The notes below the pieces were generated by a model that saw only the letters and a list, made by a program, of their open reading frames with translations, ran no database searches and had not been told where the DNA came from. DNA of 7,103 bases from Comamonadaceae bacterium (GTDB lineage: Bacteria; Pseudomonadota; Gammaproteobacteria; Burkholderiales; Burkholderiaceae_C): contig CANGYC010000126.1 of assembly GCA_947457975.1 (NCBI GenBank), forward strand, positions 1 through 7,103. The letters run 5' to 3'. This document shows positions 1-6,440 of the stretch, in pieces. Position 1 is the first letter of the stretch, and every line of letters starts with the position of its first letter. The translations under genes and the position numbers were made by a program.

Positions 1-75
1 CCCTTTCTGGATGGCGGCGTCGAAGGCGGCCTGCTGGCCGGGATGGATGCGGATGTCGGCAAGTTCGAGGATCAT
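1..75 (-). CDS. ABM-fold (putative quinol/antibiotic-biosynthesis monooxygenase) protein, N-terminal 25 residues
   Basis: Only the first 25 codons are inside the window; the gene continues past base 1. Read on the minus strand from the ATG at 75-73, the peptide begins MILELADIRIHPGQQAAF and then DAAIQKG. This resembles the first beta strand and first helix of small (about 95-110 residue) ABM-domain proteins, which are dimeric ferredoxin-like folds annotated as antibiotic biosynthesis or putative quinol monooxygenases. The strand-turn-helix with HPGQ at the turn is typical of that family from memory. There is no strong Shine-Dalgarno sequence; a GGA lies about 7 bases before the ATG. The gene is divergent from rimO across about 105 bp. 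The family call rests on a short stretch, and the biochemical role is unknown. That a real gene starts here is fairly sure; the family is less so. Confidence 0.6.
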   Translation of the reverse strand, partial: MILELADIRIHPGQQAAFDAAIQKG

Positions 76-103
76 GGTGTTCCAGGGGTGAGGGGTTGGA
101 CTG

Positions 104-163
104 GGCATCACTGTAGCCGCCAGAACGGGTTGGTCCGGCCGGGAACGCGCGGGCTGTGATGCC
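104..163. repeat. Separated inverted repeat in the divergent promoter region
   Basis: GGCATCACTG at 104-113 and CTGTGATGCC at 154-163 form a near-perfect inverted repeat: 10-base arms with one mismatch, centres 50 bp apart. It lies in the intergenic region between the leftward ABM-like gene and rimO. The right arm overlaps a weak candidate -10 for rimO (TGTGAT, 155-160), and the left arm overlaps a weak candidate -10 for the leftward gene (TACAGT on the minus strand, 115-110). A paired operator is possible, but no regulator is identified and the repeat may be chance. Confidence 0.3.
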
Positions 164-180
164 TCTGAGACAATCGCGGC

Positions 181-1590
181 ATGAATGATGCCGTTGTCCC
201 TTCTGCCGCGGATGTGCCCAAGGCCGCGCCGCGCGTGGGTTTCGTGAGCCTGGGCTGCCCCAAGGCGCTCACCGACTCCGAACTGATCCTCACCCAACTC
301 AGCGCCGAGGGTTACCAGACCTCCAAGACCTTTGACGGCGCCGACCTGGTGATCGTCAACACCTGTGGCTTCATTGACGAGGCCGTGAAGGAAAGCCTGG
401 ACACCATTGGCGAGGCCTTGGCCGAAAACGGCAGGGTCATCGTCACCGGCTGCCTGGGCGCCAAGACCGCCGAGGGCGGCAGCAACTTGGTCAAGAGCCT
501 GCACCCCAGCGTGTTGGCCGTGACGGGCCCGCACGCCACCCAGGAGGTGATGGACGCGGTGCACCAGAACCTGCCCAAGCCGCACGATCCCTTCCTGGAC
601 CTGGTGCCCCAGTCCTTCGGTGTGGCTGGCCTGAAGCTCACGCCTCGCCATTACGCCTACCTGAAGATCAGCGAGGGCTGCAATCACCGCTGCACTTTCT
701 GCATCATCCCGTCCATGCGGGGGGATCTGGTCTCCCGGCCCATTGGCGATGTGCTCAAGGAGGCTCAGGCCCTTTTTGAGGGCGGGGTTCGGGAGCTGCT
801 GGTGATCAGCCAGGACACCTCAGCCTACGGGGTGGACCTGAAATACCGCACGGGCTTCTGGGACGGCAAGCCCGTCAAGACCCGCACACTGGAGCTCGCC
901 CAGGCCCTGGGCGAATTGGCGGCGCCCTTCGGTGCCTGGGTGCGGCTGCATTACGTCTACCCCTATCCCAGCGTGGATGAGCTGATCCCCCTGATGGCCC
1001 AGGGCTTGGTGCTGCCCTACCTGGACGTACCCTTCCAACACAGCCACCCTGAGGTGTTGCGCCGCATGAAGCGGCCGGCCAGCGGCGAGCGCAACCTCGA
1101 ACGCCTGGCCCGCTGGCGCGAGCTCTGTCCCCAGCTGGTGGTGCGCAGCACCTTCATTGCGGGCTTTCCTGGTGAGACCGAGGCCGAGTTCGAGCATCTG
1201 CTCGATTTCATGCGCGAGGCCCGCATTGACCGCGCCGGCTGCTTCGCCTACAGCCCCGTGGAGGCTGCCACGGCCAACGAGCTGCCTGGGCAGTTGCCTG
1301 CCGAGCTGCGTGAGGAGCGCCGGGCGCGTTTCATGGCCGTGGCCGAAGAGGTGTCGGCAGCCAAGCTGCTTGAACGGGTCGGCGCCACCATGCAGGTGCT
1401 GGTCGACTCCGCCCCGGCCCTGGGCCGCAAGGGCGGTGTGGGCCGCAGTTACGCAGACGCCCCCGAGATTGATGGTGTGGTGCGCCTGTTGCCACCCGAG
1501 AAGATCAGCAAGACCCTCAAGGTGGGCGAGTTCACTCGGGCCCGCATTGTGGGCACTGAAGGGCACGACCTGGTGGCCATGCCGTTCTGA
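181..1590 (+). CDS. rimO: Ribosomal protein uS12 methylthiotransferase RimO
   Basis: RimO is a cytosolic radical-SAM iron-sulfur enzyme that adds a beta-methylthio group to the conserved aspartate of ribosomal protein S12 (Asp88/89 in E. coli numbering) at the decoding centre. The 469-residue product shows all three domains. The N-terminal UPF0004 domain has cysteines C26 (LGCPK), C62 (NTCGF) and C91 (GCLGAK), ligands of the auxiliary cluster. The radical-SAM core has C167-x3-C171-x2-C174 (GCNHRCTFC). A C-terminal TRAM domain (about 400-467) includes [12 protein letters not shown]. The motifs [15 protein letters not shown] and [10 protein letters not shown] are RimO-like rather than MiaB-like. 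E. coli RimO is 441 residues; the extra length is partly a 17-residue N-terminal leader before the conserved strand. The ATG at 181 lacks a clear Shine-Dalgarno. It appears monocistronic, ending at a hairpin terminator 14 bp after the stop. Confidence 0.97.
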   Translation: MNDAVVPSAADVPKAAPRVGFVSLGCPKALTDSELILTQLSAEGYQTSKTFDGADLVIVNTCGFIDEAVKESLDTIGEALAENGRVIVTGCLGAKTAEGGSNLVKSLHPSVLAVTGPHATQEVMDAVHQNLPKPHDPFLDLVPQSFGVAGLKLTPRHYAYLKISEGCNHRCTFCIIPSMRGDLVSRPIGDVLKEAQALFEGGVRELLVISQDTSAYGVDLKYRTGFWDGKPVKTRTLELAQALGELAAPFGAWVRLHYVYPYPSVDELIPLMAQGLVLPYLDVPFQHSHPEVLRRMKRPASGERNLERLARWRELCPQLVVRSTFIAGFPGETEAEFEHLLDFMREARIDRAGCFAYSPVEAATANELPGQLPAELREERRARFMAVAEEVSAAKLLERVGATMQVLVDSAPALGRKGGVGRSYADAPEIDGVVRLLPPEKISKTLKVGEFTRARIVGTEGHDLVAMPF

Positions 1591-1603
1591 CCACAGCCTA
1601 GAA

Positions 1604-1638
1604 GCAAAAAAGCCGCTGAGTGATCAGCGGCTTTTTGC
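1604..1638. terminator. Bidirectional intrinsic terminator between rimO and the tRNA-Leu pair
   Basis: AGCCGCTGA (1611-1619) pairs perfectly with TCAGCGGCT (1624-1632) around the loop GTGA. The stem is flanked by an A run on the left (1606-1611) and a T run on the right (1632-1636), so it can work on both strands. On the plus strand it lies 14-47 bp past the rimO stop. On the minus strand it begins only 3-4 bases after the encoded CCA end of the proximal tRNA. It therefore plausibly ends both convergent transcripts. Confidence 0.85.
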
Positions 1639-1640
1639 GT

Positions 1641-1725
<85 letters not shown>

Positions 1726-1748
1726 GAGGCAAACAACGATCTTGAACC

Positions 1749-1789
1749 TGCCAACAAAAAACCGCTGAATAAACAGCGGTTTTTTGGCA
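1749..1789. terminator. Terminator-like hairpin between the two tRNA-Leu copies
   Basis: AAAAAACCGCTG (1756-1767) is perfectly complementary to CAGCGGTTTTTT (1774-1785), with loop AATAAA. TGCC (1749-1752) and GGCA (1786-1789) can extend the stem with a three-base bulge. The G+C stem plus T run exists on both strands. In the tRNA transcript it lies about 58 bases after the CCA end of the upstream copy and about 24 bases before the downstream copy. It could end the first tRNA transcript or act as a partial attenuator. On the plus strand it would block any rimO readthrough towards rnr. Its core (CCGCTG/CAGCGG) matches the core of the hairpin at 1604-1638. Confidence 0.8.
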
Positions 1790-1790
1790 A

Positions 1791-1836
1791 TTCTTGTTGT
1801 TCTTCTTGCTTCTTCTTGTTCTTGGTCGAAACCAAG
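1791..1836. repeat. TTCTTG-rich, A-free tract and small hairpin 3' of the upstream tRNA
   Basis: Four copies of TTCTTG start at 1791, 1803, 1813 and 1819, in a plus-strand stretch with no A from 1791 to 1828. In the minus-strand tRNA transcript this is a purine-rich spacer without U. Next to it, CTTGGT (1821-1826) and ACCAAG (1831-1836) form a 6-bp hairpin; in the tRNA transcript the loop reads UUCG, closed by a U-A pair. It lies about 10 bases after the CCA end. The hairpin could guide 3'-end processing, but that is inference. Confidence 0.5.
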
Positions 1837-1846
1837 TTGGTAGTGT

Positions 1847-1931
<85 letters not shown>

Positions 1932-1940
1932 AATGCCGAG

Positions 1941-1949
1941 AGTGTACCA
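1941..1949 (-). promoter_or_regulatory. Putative extended -10 promoter for the tRNA-Leu pair
   Basis: On the minus strand TGG (1949-1947) is followed directly by TACACT (1946-1941), an extended -10 with four of six consensus bases. The predicted start would fall around 1934-1935, only a few bases before the tRNA 5' end. The discriminator right after the -10 (CTCGGC) is G+C-rich, as is usual for stringently controlled stable-RNA promoters. No convincing -35 hexamer is seen at the normal spacing. Confidence 0.4.
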
Positions 1950-2006
1950 TCATGTGAGTGGCTCCTGCCGTGGCTTGGAAAAATCAGAGCTGATGGGCGG
2001 CGGTCC

Positions 2007-2023
2007 TTTATTCAATTAGTTTC
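2007..2023 (+). promoter_or_regulatory. AT-rich element, possible -10 region for rnr
   Basis: TTTATTCAATTAGTTT is a conspicuous AT-rich island in the 112-bp gap between the tRNA and rnr. It includes TTCAAT (2011-2016), four of six matches to a -10. There is no good -35 at 16-18 bp, so this is weak. A start near 2022 would leave a leader of about 20 bases before the likely rnr start. Confidence 0.25.
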
Positions 2024-2043
2024 TCCGGTACGAAGAGATCACC

Positions 2044-4353
2044 ATTAAGAACACCACACACCACAGCAGCGCCGCTGCCGGCCTGCTGACCGAATTTGAG
2101 GGAACGGTATCGGGCCACCGTGACGGCCACGGTTTCGTTCAGCGCGACGACGGAGAGCCCGACGTCTACCTTCCCCCTAACGAAATGCGGGCGGTCTTGC
2201 ACCGTGACCGCGTTAAAGCCCGCATCGTGCGGCAGGACCGCAAGGGCCGGCCTGAAGGCCGGGTCACCGAGATTCTCGAGCGTTCCCCCCATCCGATCAT
2301 TGGTCGCCTGCTGCAGGAAAGTGGCATCTGGCTGGTCGCCCCCGAGGACAAGCGCTATGGCCAGGATGTGCTGATTCCCAAGCACGCCATCGGTCCGGCC
2401 AAGACCGGTCAGGTGGTGGTGGTCGAGCTGACCGAGCCGCCGGCGCTGTTCGGCCAGCCTGTGGGCCGGGTCAAGGAGGTGCTGGGCGAGATCGATGATC
2501 CCGGCATGGAGATCGAGATTGCGGTGCGCAAGTACGGCGTGCCGCACGAGTTCAGCGATGAATGCCTGGCGCTGGCCCGGGCCTTGCCCGATGCGGTGCG
2601 TCCCGACGACAAGCAGCACCGCGTCGACCTGACCGATGTGCCGCTGGTCACCATTGATGGCGAGGATGCGCGCGACTTCGACGATGCTGTTTACTGCGAG
2701 CCCGCCAAGGTCGGCCGCAGCAAGGGCTGGCGCCTCCTGGTGGCCATTGCTGACGTGAGCCACTACGTCGAGACCGGCAGCCCGATTGATGTGGACGCCT
2801 ATGAGCGCGCCACCAGTGTGTATTTCCCGCGCCGCGTCATTCCGATGCTGCCCGAGAAGCTCTCCAACGGCCTGTGCTCGCTGAACCCGAATGTCGAGCG
2901 CCTGTGCATGGTTTGCGACATGCTGATCACGGCCAAGGGCGAGATCCACGCTTACCAGTTTTACCCGGCGGTGATGTACAGCCACGCCCGCTTCACTTAC
3001 ACCGAGGTGGCCTCCATCCTGGCCAACACGCGGGGGCCGGAGGCCAGCCAGCGCAAGGCCTTGGTGCCGCACCTGATCAACCTGCACGAGGTCTACAGCG
3101 CCTTGCTCAAGCAGCGCCAAGAGCGCGGAGCTATCGACTTCGAAACCACCGAGACACAGATCGTCTGCGACGAGGTGGGGCGCATCGAGAAGATCGTGCC
3201 CCGCACGCGCAACGATGCCCATCGCTTGATTGAGGAGGCCATGCTCGCGGCCAACGTCTGCTCGGCCGACTTCATTGCCCAAAGCAAGCATGCGGGTCTC
3301 TTTCGGGTGCACGAGGGCCCGACACCCGAGAAAAAGGAGATCCTGCGCAACTACCTCAAGGCCATGGGTGTGGGCCTGAGCATCAGCGACGATCCGGATC
3401 CCGGAGAATTCCAGCGCATTGCCGCTGCTACCCGCGACCGACCCGATACGCAGCAGATCCAGACCATGCTGCTGCGCTCCATGCAGCAGGCCATCTACAC
3501 GCCGCACAACAGCGGCCACTTCGGCCTAGCCTACGAGGCCTACACGCACTTCACCAGCCCGATCCGGCGTTACCCCGACCTGCTGGTGCACCGCGTGATC
3601 AAGGCGATCCTCAGCAAGGGCCGCTACCAACTGCCGGCCCTGCCCACGCCGGGAGAGGCCCATGCCAAGCTGTCCAAGCGTCTGGCTTCCAGGGTGCCGG
3701 CACCCCAGGCCAAGGCTGAGAAGGCGCGCAAGTCCACGGCCGAGCAAATGGCCTGGCAGGCCGCAGGTCTGCACTGCAGTGCCAATGAGCGTCGGGCCGA
3801 CGAGGCCAGCCGCGATGTGGAAGCCTGGCTCAAGTGCAAGTACATGCGCGAGCACCTGGGCGAGGAGTTCAGCGGCATCGTCACCTCTGCCACGGGCTTT
3901 GGCATTTTTGTCACGCTCGACGCCATGTACGTCGAGGGGCTGGTGCACATCACCGAGCTCGGTGGTGAGTATTTCCGCTTCGACGAGGCGCGCCAGGAAC
4001 TGCGCGGTGAGCGCACGGGCATCCGTTACGCCATCGGCACGCGCGTGCGTGTGCAGGTCAGCCGCGTCGACTTGGACGGCCGGCGCATCGACTTCCGCCT
4101 GGTGCAGGACGGCCAGGACCTGACCGCACGGGCCATGAAGGACAAGGGGGCCGAGGCCGGCGATGGCGAGGGCCGCAAGTCACGCGGCAAGCGTGGACGC
4201 GAGCGCGAGACCGGTGCGTCGCCGCTGCAGGAGGCTGCGGCCCCTCGCAGCCGGCGCGCCGCCTTGCTCTCGCCCATTCAGTCGCTCAAAGCGGCGGTGA
4301 AGAATGCGGCGGCCAAGGTGGGTCGCAAGCAGGGCAAAAAGCCCCGCCGCTGA
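2044..4353 (+). CDS. rnr: Ribonuclease R (RNB-family 3'-5' exoribonuclease), likely non-ATG start
   Basis: RNase R processively degrades structured RNA 3' to 5' in the cytosol and acts in rRNA and mRNA quality control. Numbering from 2044 (769 residues): cold-shock domains begin at about residue 18 (FEGTVSGHRDGHGF). The RNB core carries VTIDGEDARDFDDAVYC with acidic residues D205, D211, D213 and D214, equivalent to E. coli D272, D278, D280 and D281. FTSPIRRYPDLLVHR and HCSANERRADEASRD follow, then an S1 domain (about 608-687) and a Lys/Arg-rich tail (690-769). The first ATG (2185) would cut into the first cold-shock domain, since 2095-2184 encodes conserved RNase R sequence in the same frame. 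Between the TAG at 2017 and 2185 there is no ATG, GTG or TTG in frame. ATT at 2044, about 5 bases after the purine run GAAGAGA, is the best candidate; CTG at 2083 or 2086 is the alternative. The N-terminal winged-helix domain of E. coli RNase R (813 residues) is absent. Function is very sure; the start is not. Confidence 0.93.
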   Translation: MKNTTHHSSAAAGLLTEFEGTVSGHRDGHGFVQRDDGEPDVYLPPNEMRAVLHRDRVKARIVRQDRKGRPEGRVTEILERSPHPIIGRLLQESGIWLVAPEDKRYGQDVLIPKHAIGPAKTGQVVVVELTEPPALFGQPVGRVKEVLGEIDDPGMEIEIAVRKYGVPHEFSDECLALARALPDAVRPDDKQHRVDLTDVPLVTIDGEDARDFDDAVYCEPAKVGRSKGWRLLVAIADVSHYVETGSPIDVDAYERATSVYFPRRVIPMLPEKLSNGLCSLNPNVERLCMVCDMLITAKGEIHAYQFYPAVMYSHARFTYTEVASILANTRGPEASQRKALVPHLINLHEVYSALLKQRQERGAIDFETTETQIVCDEVGRIEKIVPRTRNDAHRLIEEAMLAANVCSADFIAQSKHAGLFRVHEGPTPEKKEILRNYLKAMGVGLSISDDPDPGEFQRIAAATRDRPDTQQIQTMLLRSMQQAIYTPHNSGHFGLAYEAYTHFTSPIRRYPDLLVHRVIKAILSKGRYQLPALPTPGEAHAKLSKRLASRVPAPQAKAEKARKSTAEQMAWQAAGLHCSANERRADEASRDVEAWLKCKYMREHLGEEFSGIVTSATGFGIFVTLDAMYVEGLVHITELGGEYFRFDEARQELRGERTGIRYAIGTRVRVQVSRVDLDGRRIDFRLVQDGQDLTARAMKDKGAEAGDGEGRKSRGKRGRERETGASPLQEAAAPRSRRAALLSPIQSLKAAVKNAAAKVGRKQGKKPRR

Positions 4354-4386
4354 GCTTTTCTTCTTCATCTTCCGCACGTTCTGGTC

Positions 4387-4935
4387 ATGCGTATCCTGGG
4401 TTTCATCCTCGAAGTGGTGTTTCAACTGCTGGTGGGTGCCGCCTTGCTGCGGGCCTACATGAACGGCTTGCGGGTGAACATGCGCGCACAGCCCGGTCTT
4501 TTTGTGATGGCCCTGAGTGACTGGATCGTCCAGCCCCTGCGGCGCTGGTTGCCACAAGCCCTGACCAGTGCGCGCCTGGATTGGGCCAGCCTGATCGCCG
4601 CCATCCTGCTGGCCGCCTTGTACGCCCTGCTCTGGGGCAGCCTGGTGGGGCTTTTTTATGGTGGCGTTGCGATGTCGGTGGCGGGCGCAAGCCTGCTCGG
4701 TCTGGCCCTGAGCTTTCTGCTCCGCGTGACGCTGCAAACCTTGAGCCTGCTCGTGCTCGGCTATGTGCTGGCGTCCTGGCTGCAGCCCGGCTCCTTCTTT
4801 TTCAGCATGCTGGCCCGGCTGGTCGAGCCTGTGCTCGCGCCTTTCAGGCGTGTCGTGCCTGTCATCGGCGGCGTGGATCTGTCGCCGATGCTGCTCCTGC
4901 TCTTGCTGCAGGTCGGCGTGATGCTGCTGAGCTAA
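4387..4935 (+). CDS. YggT family integral membrane protein
   Basis: The 182-residue product is very hydrophobic and has the internal duplication of YggT proteins. Probable membrane segments are at about 4-24, 67-92, 98-129 and 165-181. The family's signature amphipathic stretch appears twice. It is weak at 46-56 (IVQPLRRWLPQ) and clear at 146-167 (EPVLAPFRRVVP, then GG.DLSP). In the first repeat the GG.D.SP part is degenerate. YggT is an inner-membrane family whose exact function is not settled; links to osmotic or cation tolerance and to cell-division or envelope proteins have been proposed in various bacteria. It begins 33 bp after the rnr stop with no terminator between, so it is probably cotranscribed with rnr. 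No strong Shine-Dalgarno precedes the ATG. Its TAA overlaps the TAG of the convergent nnr gene. Confidence 0.88.
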   Translation: MRILGFILEVVFQLLVGAALLRAYMNGLRVNMRAQPGLFVMALSDWIVQPLRRWLPQALTSARLDWASLIAAILLAALYALLWGSLVGLFYGGVAMSVAGASLLGLALSFLLRVTLQTLSLLVLGYVLASWLQPGSFFFSMLARLVEPVLAPFRRVVPVIGGVDLSPMLLLLLLQVGVMLLS

Positions 4936-6428
4936 CTCAGCAGGTCTGAGGCCGTCAGGCCTTGTCCCGGGTGCCGGGTGGCCCACGCATCGGCCTTCGC
5001 GCCGTGGGCATGCACGGCCTGCAGGGCCGCTGCGCGCGGTGCCAGGCCCTGCGCCATGGCCGATCCGATCATCCCGGCCAACACGTCCCCGGTGCCGGCG
5101 CTGGCCAGCAAGGCGTTGCCCGTGAAGTTGATGGCGGGCAGCAGCCCGGGTGTACTCACCACGGTGCCCGAGCCCTTGAGCGCCACCACGCAGCCCAATT
5201 CCTGGGCCAGCGCCTGCGCCGCCTGCAGGCGGTCGGCCTGCACCTGGGCGGCGGTGCAACCCAGCAGGCGCGCGGCTTCCAGCGGGTGAGGGGTGAGCAC
5301 GGTGCTCAGCCCCGCCCGGGCCCGCCGCATGACGCCTCGCCTGAGCGAGGCCTCGCCGGCCACGGCATTGAGCGCATCGGCGTCCAGCACCAGGCCTGCG
5401 GTCTGTGCCAGCAGACCCGGCAGCACCCCGGCCACGGCTGTTCCGCCACCGCAGCCGACCACGGCCACCTGGGGTGAGGCCAGTTGGCTCAGCGAGGCCA
5501 GGGACCGGAACATCAGTTCGGGCTGGACCACGTCCACCTGCAGGCTGGCTTGCCCTAGCAGGGCCAGGTACACCCGTCCGGCTCCATGGTGCAGCGCTGC
5601 CCGTGCAGCGAGCAGAGCGGCACCGGCCATGCTGGTGCCCGCCTCTGTAGATTGCTGACCGCCCACCACCACCACATCGCCAAAGCGGCCCTTGTGGCTG
5701 GCATGGCGGGCGAAGGCCTTGGGCGGCATCCCGGCTTGGTCTACGCCCAGCAGCAGGGCGTGGGGAGGCACACCGGGGTCTTGCACGCCCAGGTCGTCGA
5801 ACCACACTTGGCCCGCCAGATCACGCCCTTGGGCTGTGAACAGGCCGGGCTTGAGGCTGAGCAGGCTCAGTGTGAAGGTTCTGGACCGACCAGGTGCAAT
5901 GCAGGCCGCCCCGGTGTCGGCATCCAGCCCAGTGGGCAGGTCGACGGACAGCACCGGGGCGGCGCCCGCATGCATGCGCTCGAGCCATTGGCGCATCTGG
6001 GCACTGGCCGGGCGTTCATCAGAGAGCTCGCCCCCCAGACCCAACAGGGCATCGATGGCCACATCGAACTGTTCGGGCGGCGCAGCTTGGAGTGCCAGGC
6101 CTGCGGTCAGCGCCCGTTCGCGCGCGGCTTGGGCGTCTGCCGGGCTGTGCGCCGCGCCCGTCCAGGTGAGCGAGACCGTCCAGCCCAGCCGCTGCAGGTG
6201 CAGGGCGGCCTCGAAGCCGTCGCCGCCGTTGTTGCCCGGCCCACAGGCGATCCAGGCGTGGCGGCCATGGGGCACCAAGGCCCGCGTCAGCCGGGCCACC
6301 GCCAGGCCCGCGCGCTGCATCAAGGTGTGCGGTGCCAGCGCGCTTTGCGCCCGGCGCTCCAGCTCGCGCGTGGCGGCTGCATCGTGCAGAGGCCAGGAAC
6401 GGTCGGCGTGGATGCGTTGCAGCGCCAT
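4932..6428 (-). CDS. nnr: Bifunctional NAD(P)H-hydrate epimerase / ADP-dependent NAD(P)H-hydrate dehydratase
   Basis: Nnr repairs NADH and NADPH that have become hydrated. The N-terminal YjeF_N domain interconverts the R and S hydrates, and the C-terminal kinase-like domain dehydrates the S form using ADP (ATP in some eukaryotes). The 498-residue length fits the fused bacterial form (E. coli about 515). Domain 1 (about 1-215) shows GPGNNGGDG at 63-71, DALLGLG at 126-132 and SVDLPTGLDADTG at 161-173. Domain 2 (about 245-495) shows KGRFGDVVVVGG at 246-257, DADALN at 349-354, LTPHPLEAARLLG at 378-390, KGSGTVV at 418-424 and SAGTGDVLAGMIG at 443-455, whose GTGD aspartate (D448) is in the catalytic and nucleotide site. 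All key motifs look intact. The ATG at 6428 follows the amidase stop by 12 bp, and the AAGG just before it is too close for a normal Shine-Dalgarno, so translational coupling is likely. Confidence 0.96.
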   Translation of the reverse strand: MALQRIHADRSWPLHDAAATRELERRAQSALAPHTLMQRAGLAVARLTRALVPHGRHAWIACGPGNNGGDGFEAALHLQRLGWTVSLTWTGAAHSPADAQAARERALTAGLALQAAPPEQFDVAIDALLGLGGELSDERPASAQMRQWLERMHAGAAPVLSVDLPTGLDADTGAACIAPGRSRTFTLSLLSLKPGLFTAQGRDLAGQVWFDDLGVQDPGVPPHALLLGVDQAGMPPKAFARHASHKGRFGDVVVVGGQQSTEAGTSMAGAALLAARAALHHGAGRVYLALLGQASLQVDVVQPELMFRSLASLSQLASPQVAVVGCGGGTAVAGVLPGLLAQTAGLVLDADALNAVAGEASLRRGVMRRARAGLSTVLTPHPLEAARLLGCTAAQVQADRLQAAQALAQELGCVVALKGSGTVVSTPGLLPAINFTGNALLASAGTGDVLAGMIGSAMAQGLAPRAAALQAVHAHGAKADAWATRHPGQGLTASDLLS

Positions 6429-6440
6429 GCCTTGATGGCT

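Noticed and set aside
2008..3519. 503-codon open frame antisense to rnr
   Set aside because: It lies wholly opposite conserved RNase R domains. Its peptide is His/Gln/Leu-rich, as expected for the antisense of GC-rich coding DNA, and it has no recognisable domain.
4949..4966. Small hairpin AGGCC-GTCA-GGCCT just past the yggT stop, as a terminator
   Set aside because: The stem has only five base pairs, there is no T run after it (TTGT only), and it lies inside the nnr coding region.
4180..5805. 541-codon minus-strand open frame overlapping the rnr 3' end, yggT and nnr
   Set aside because: It is in a different frame from nnr, rich in Arg/Gly/Ala/Gln low-complexity sequence, and overlaps three genes with clear family motifs. 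It is a GC-composition artefact.
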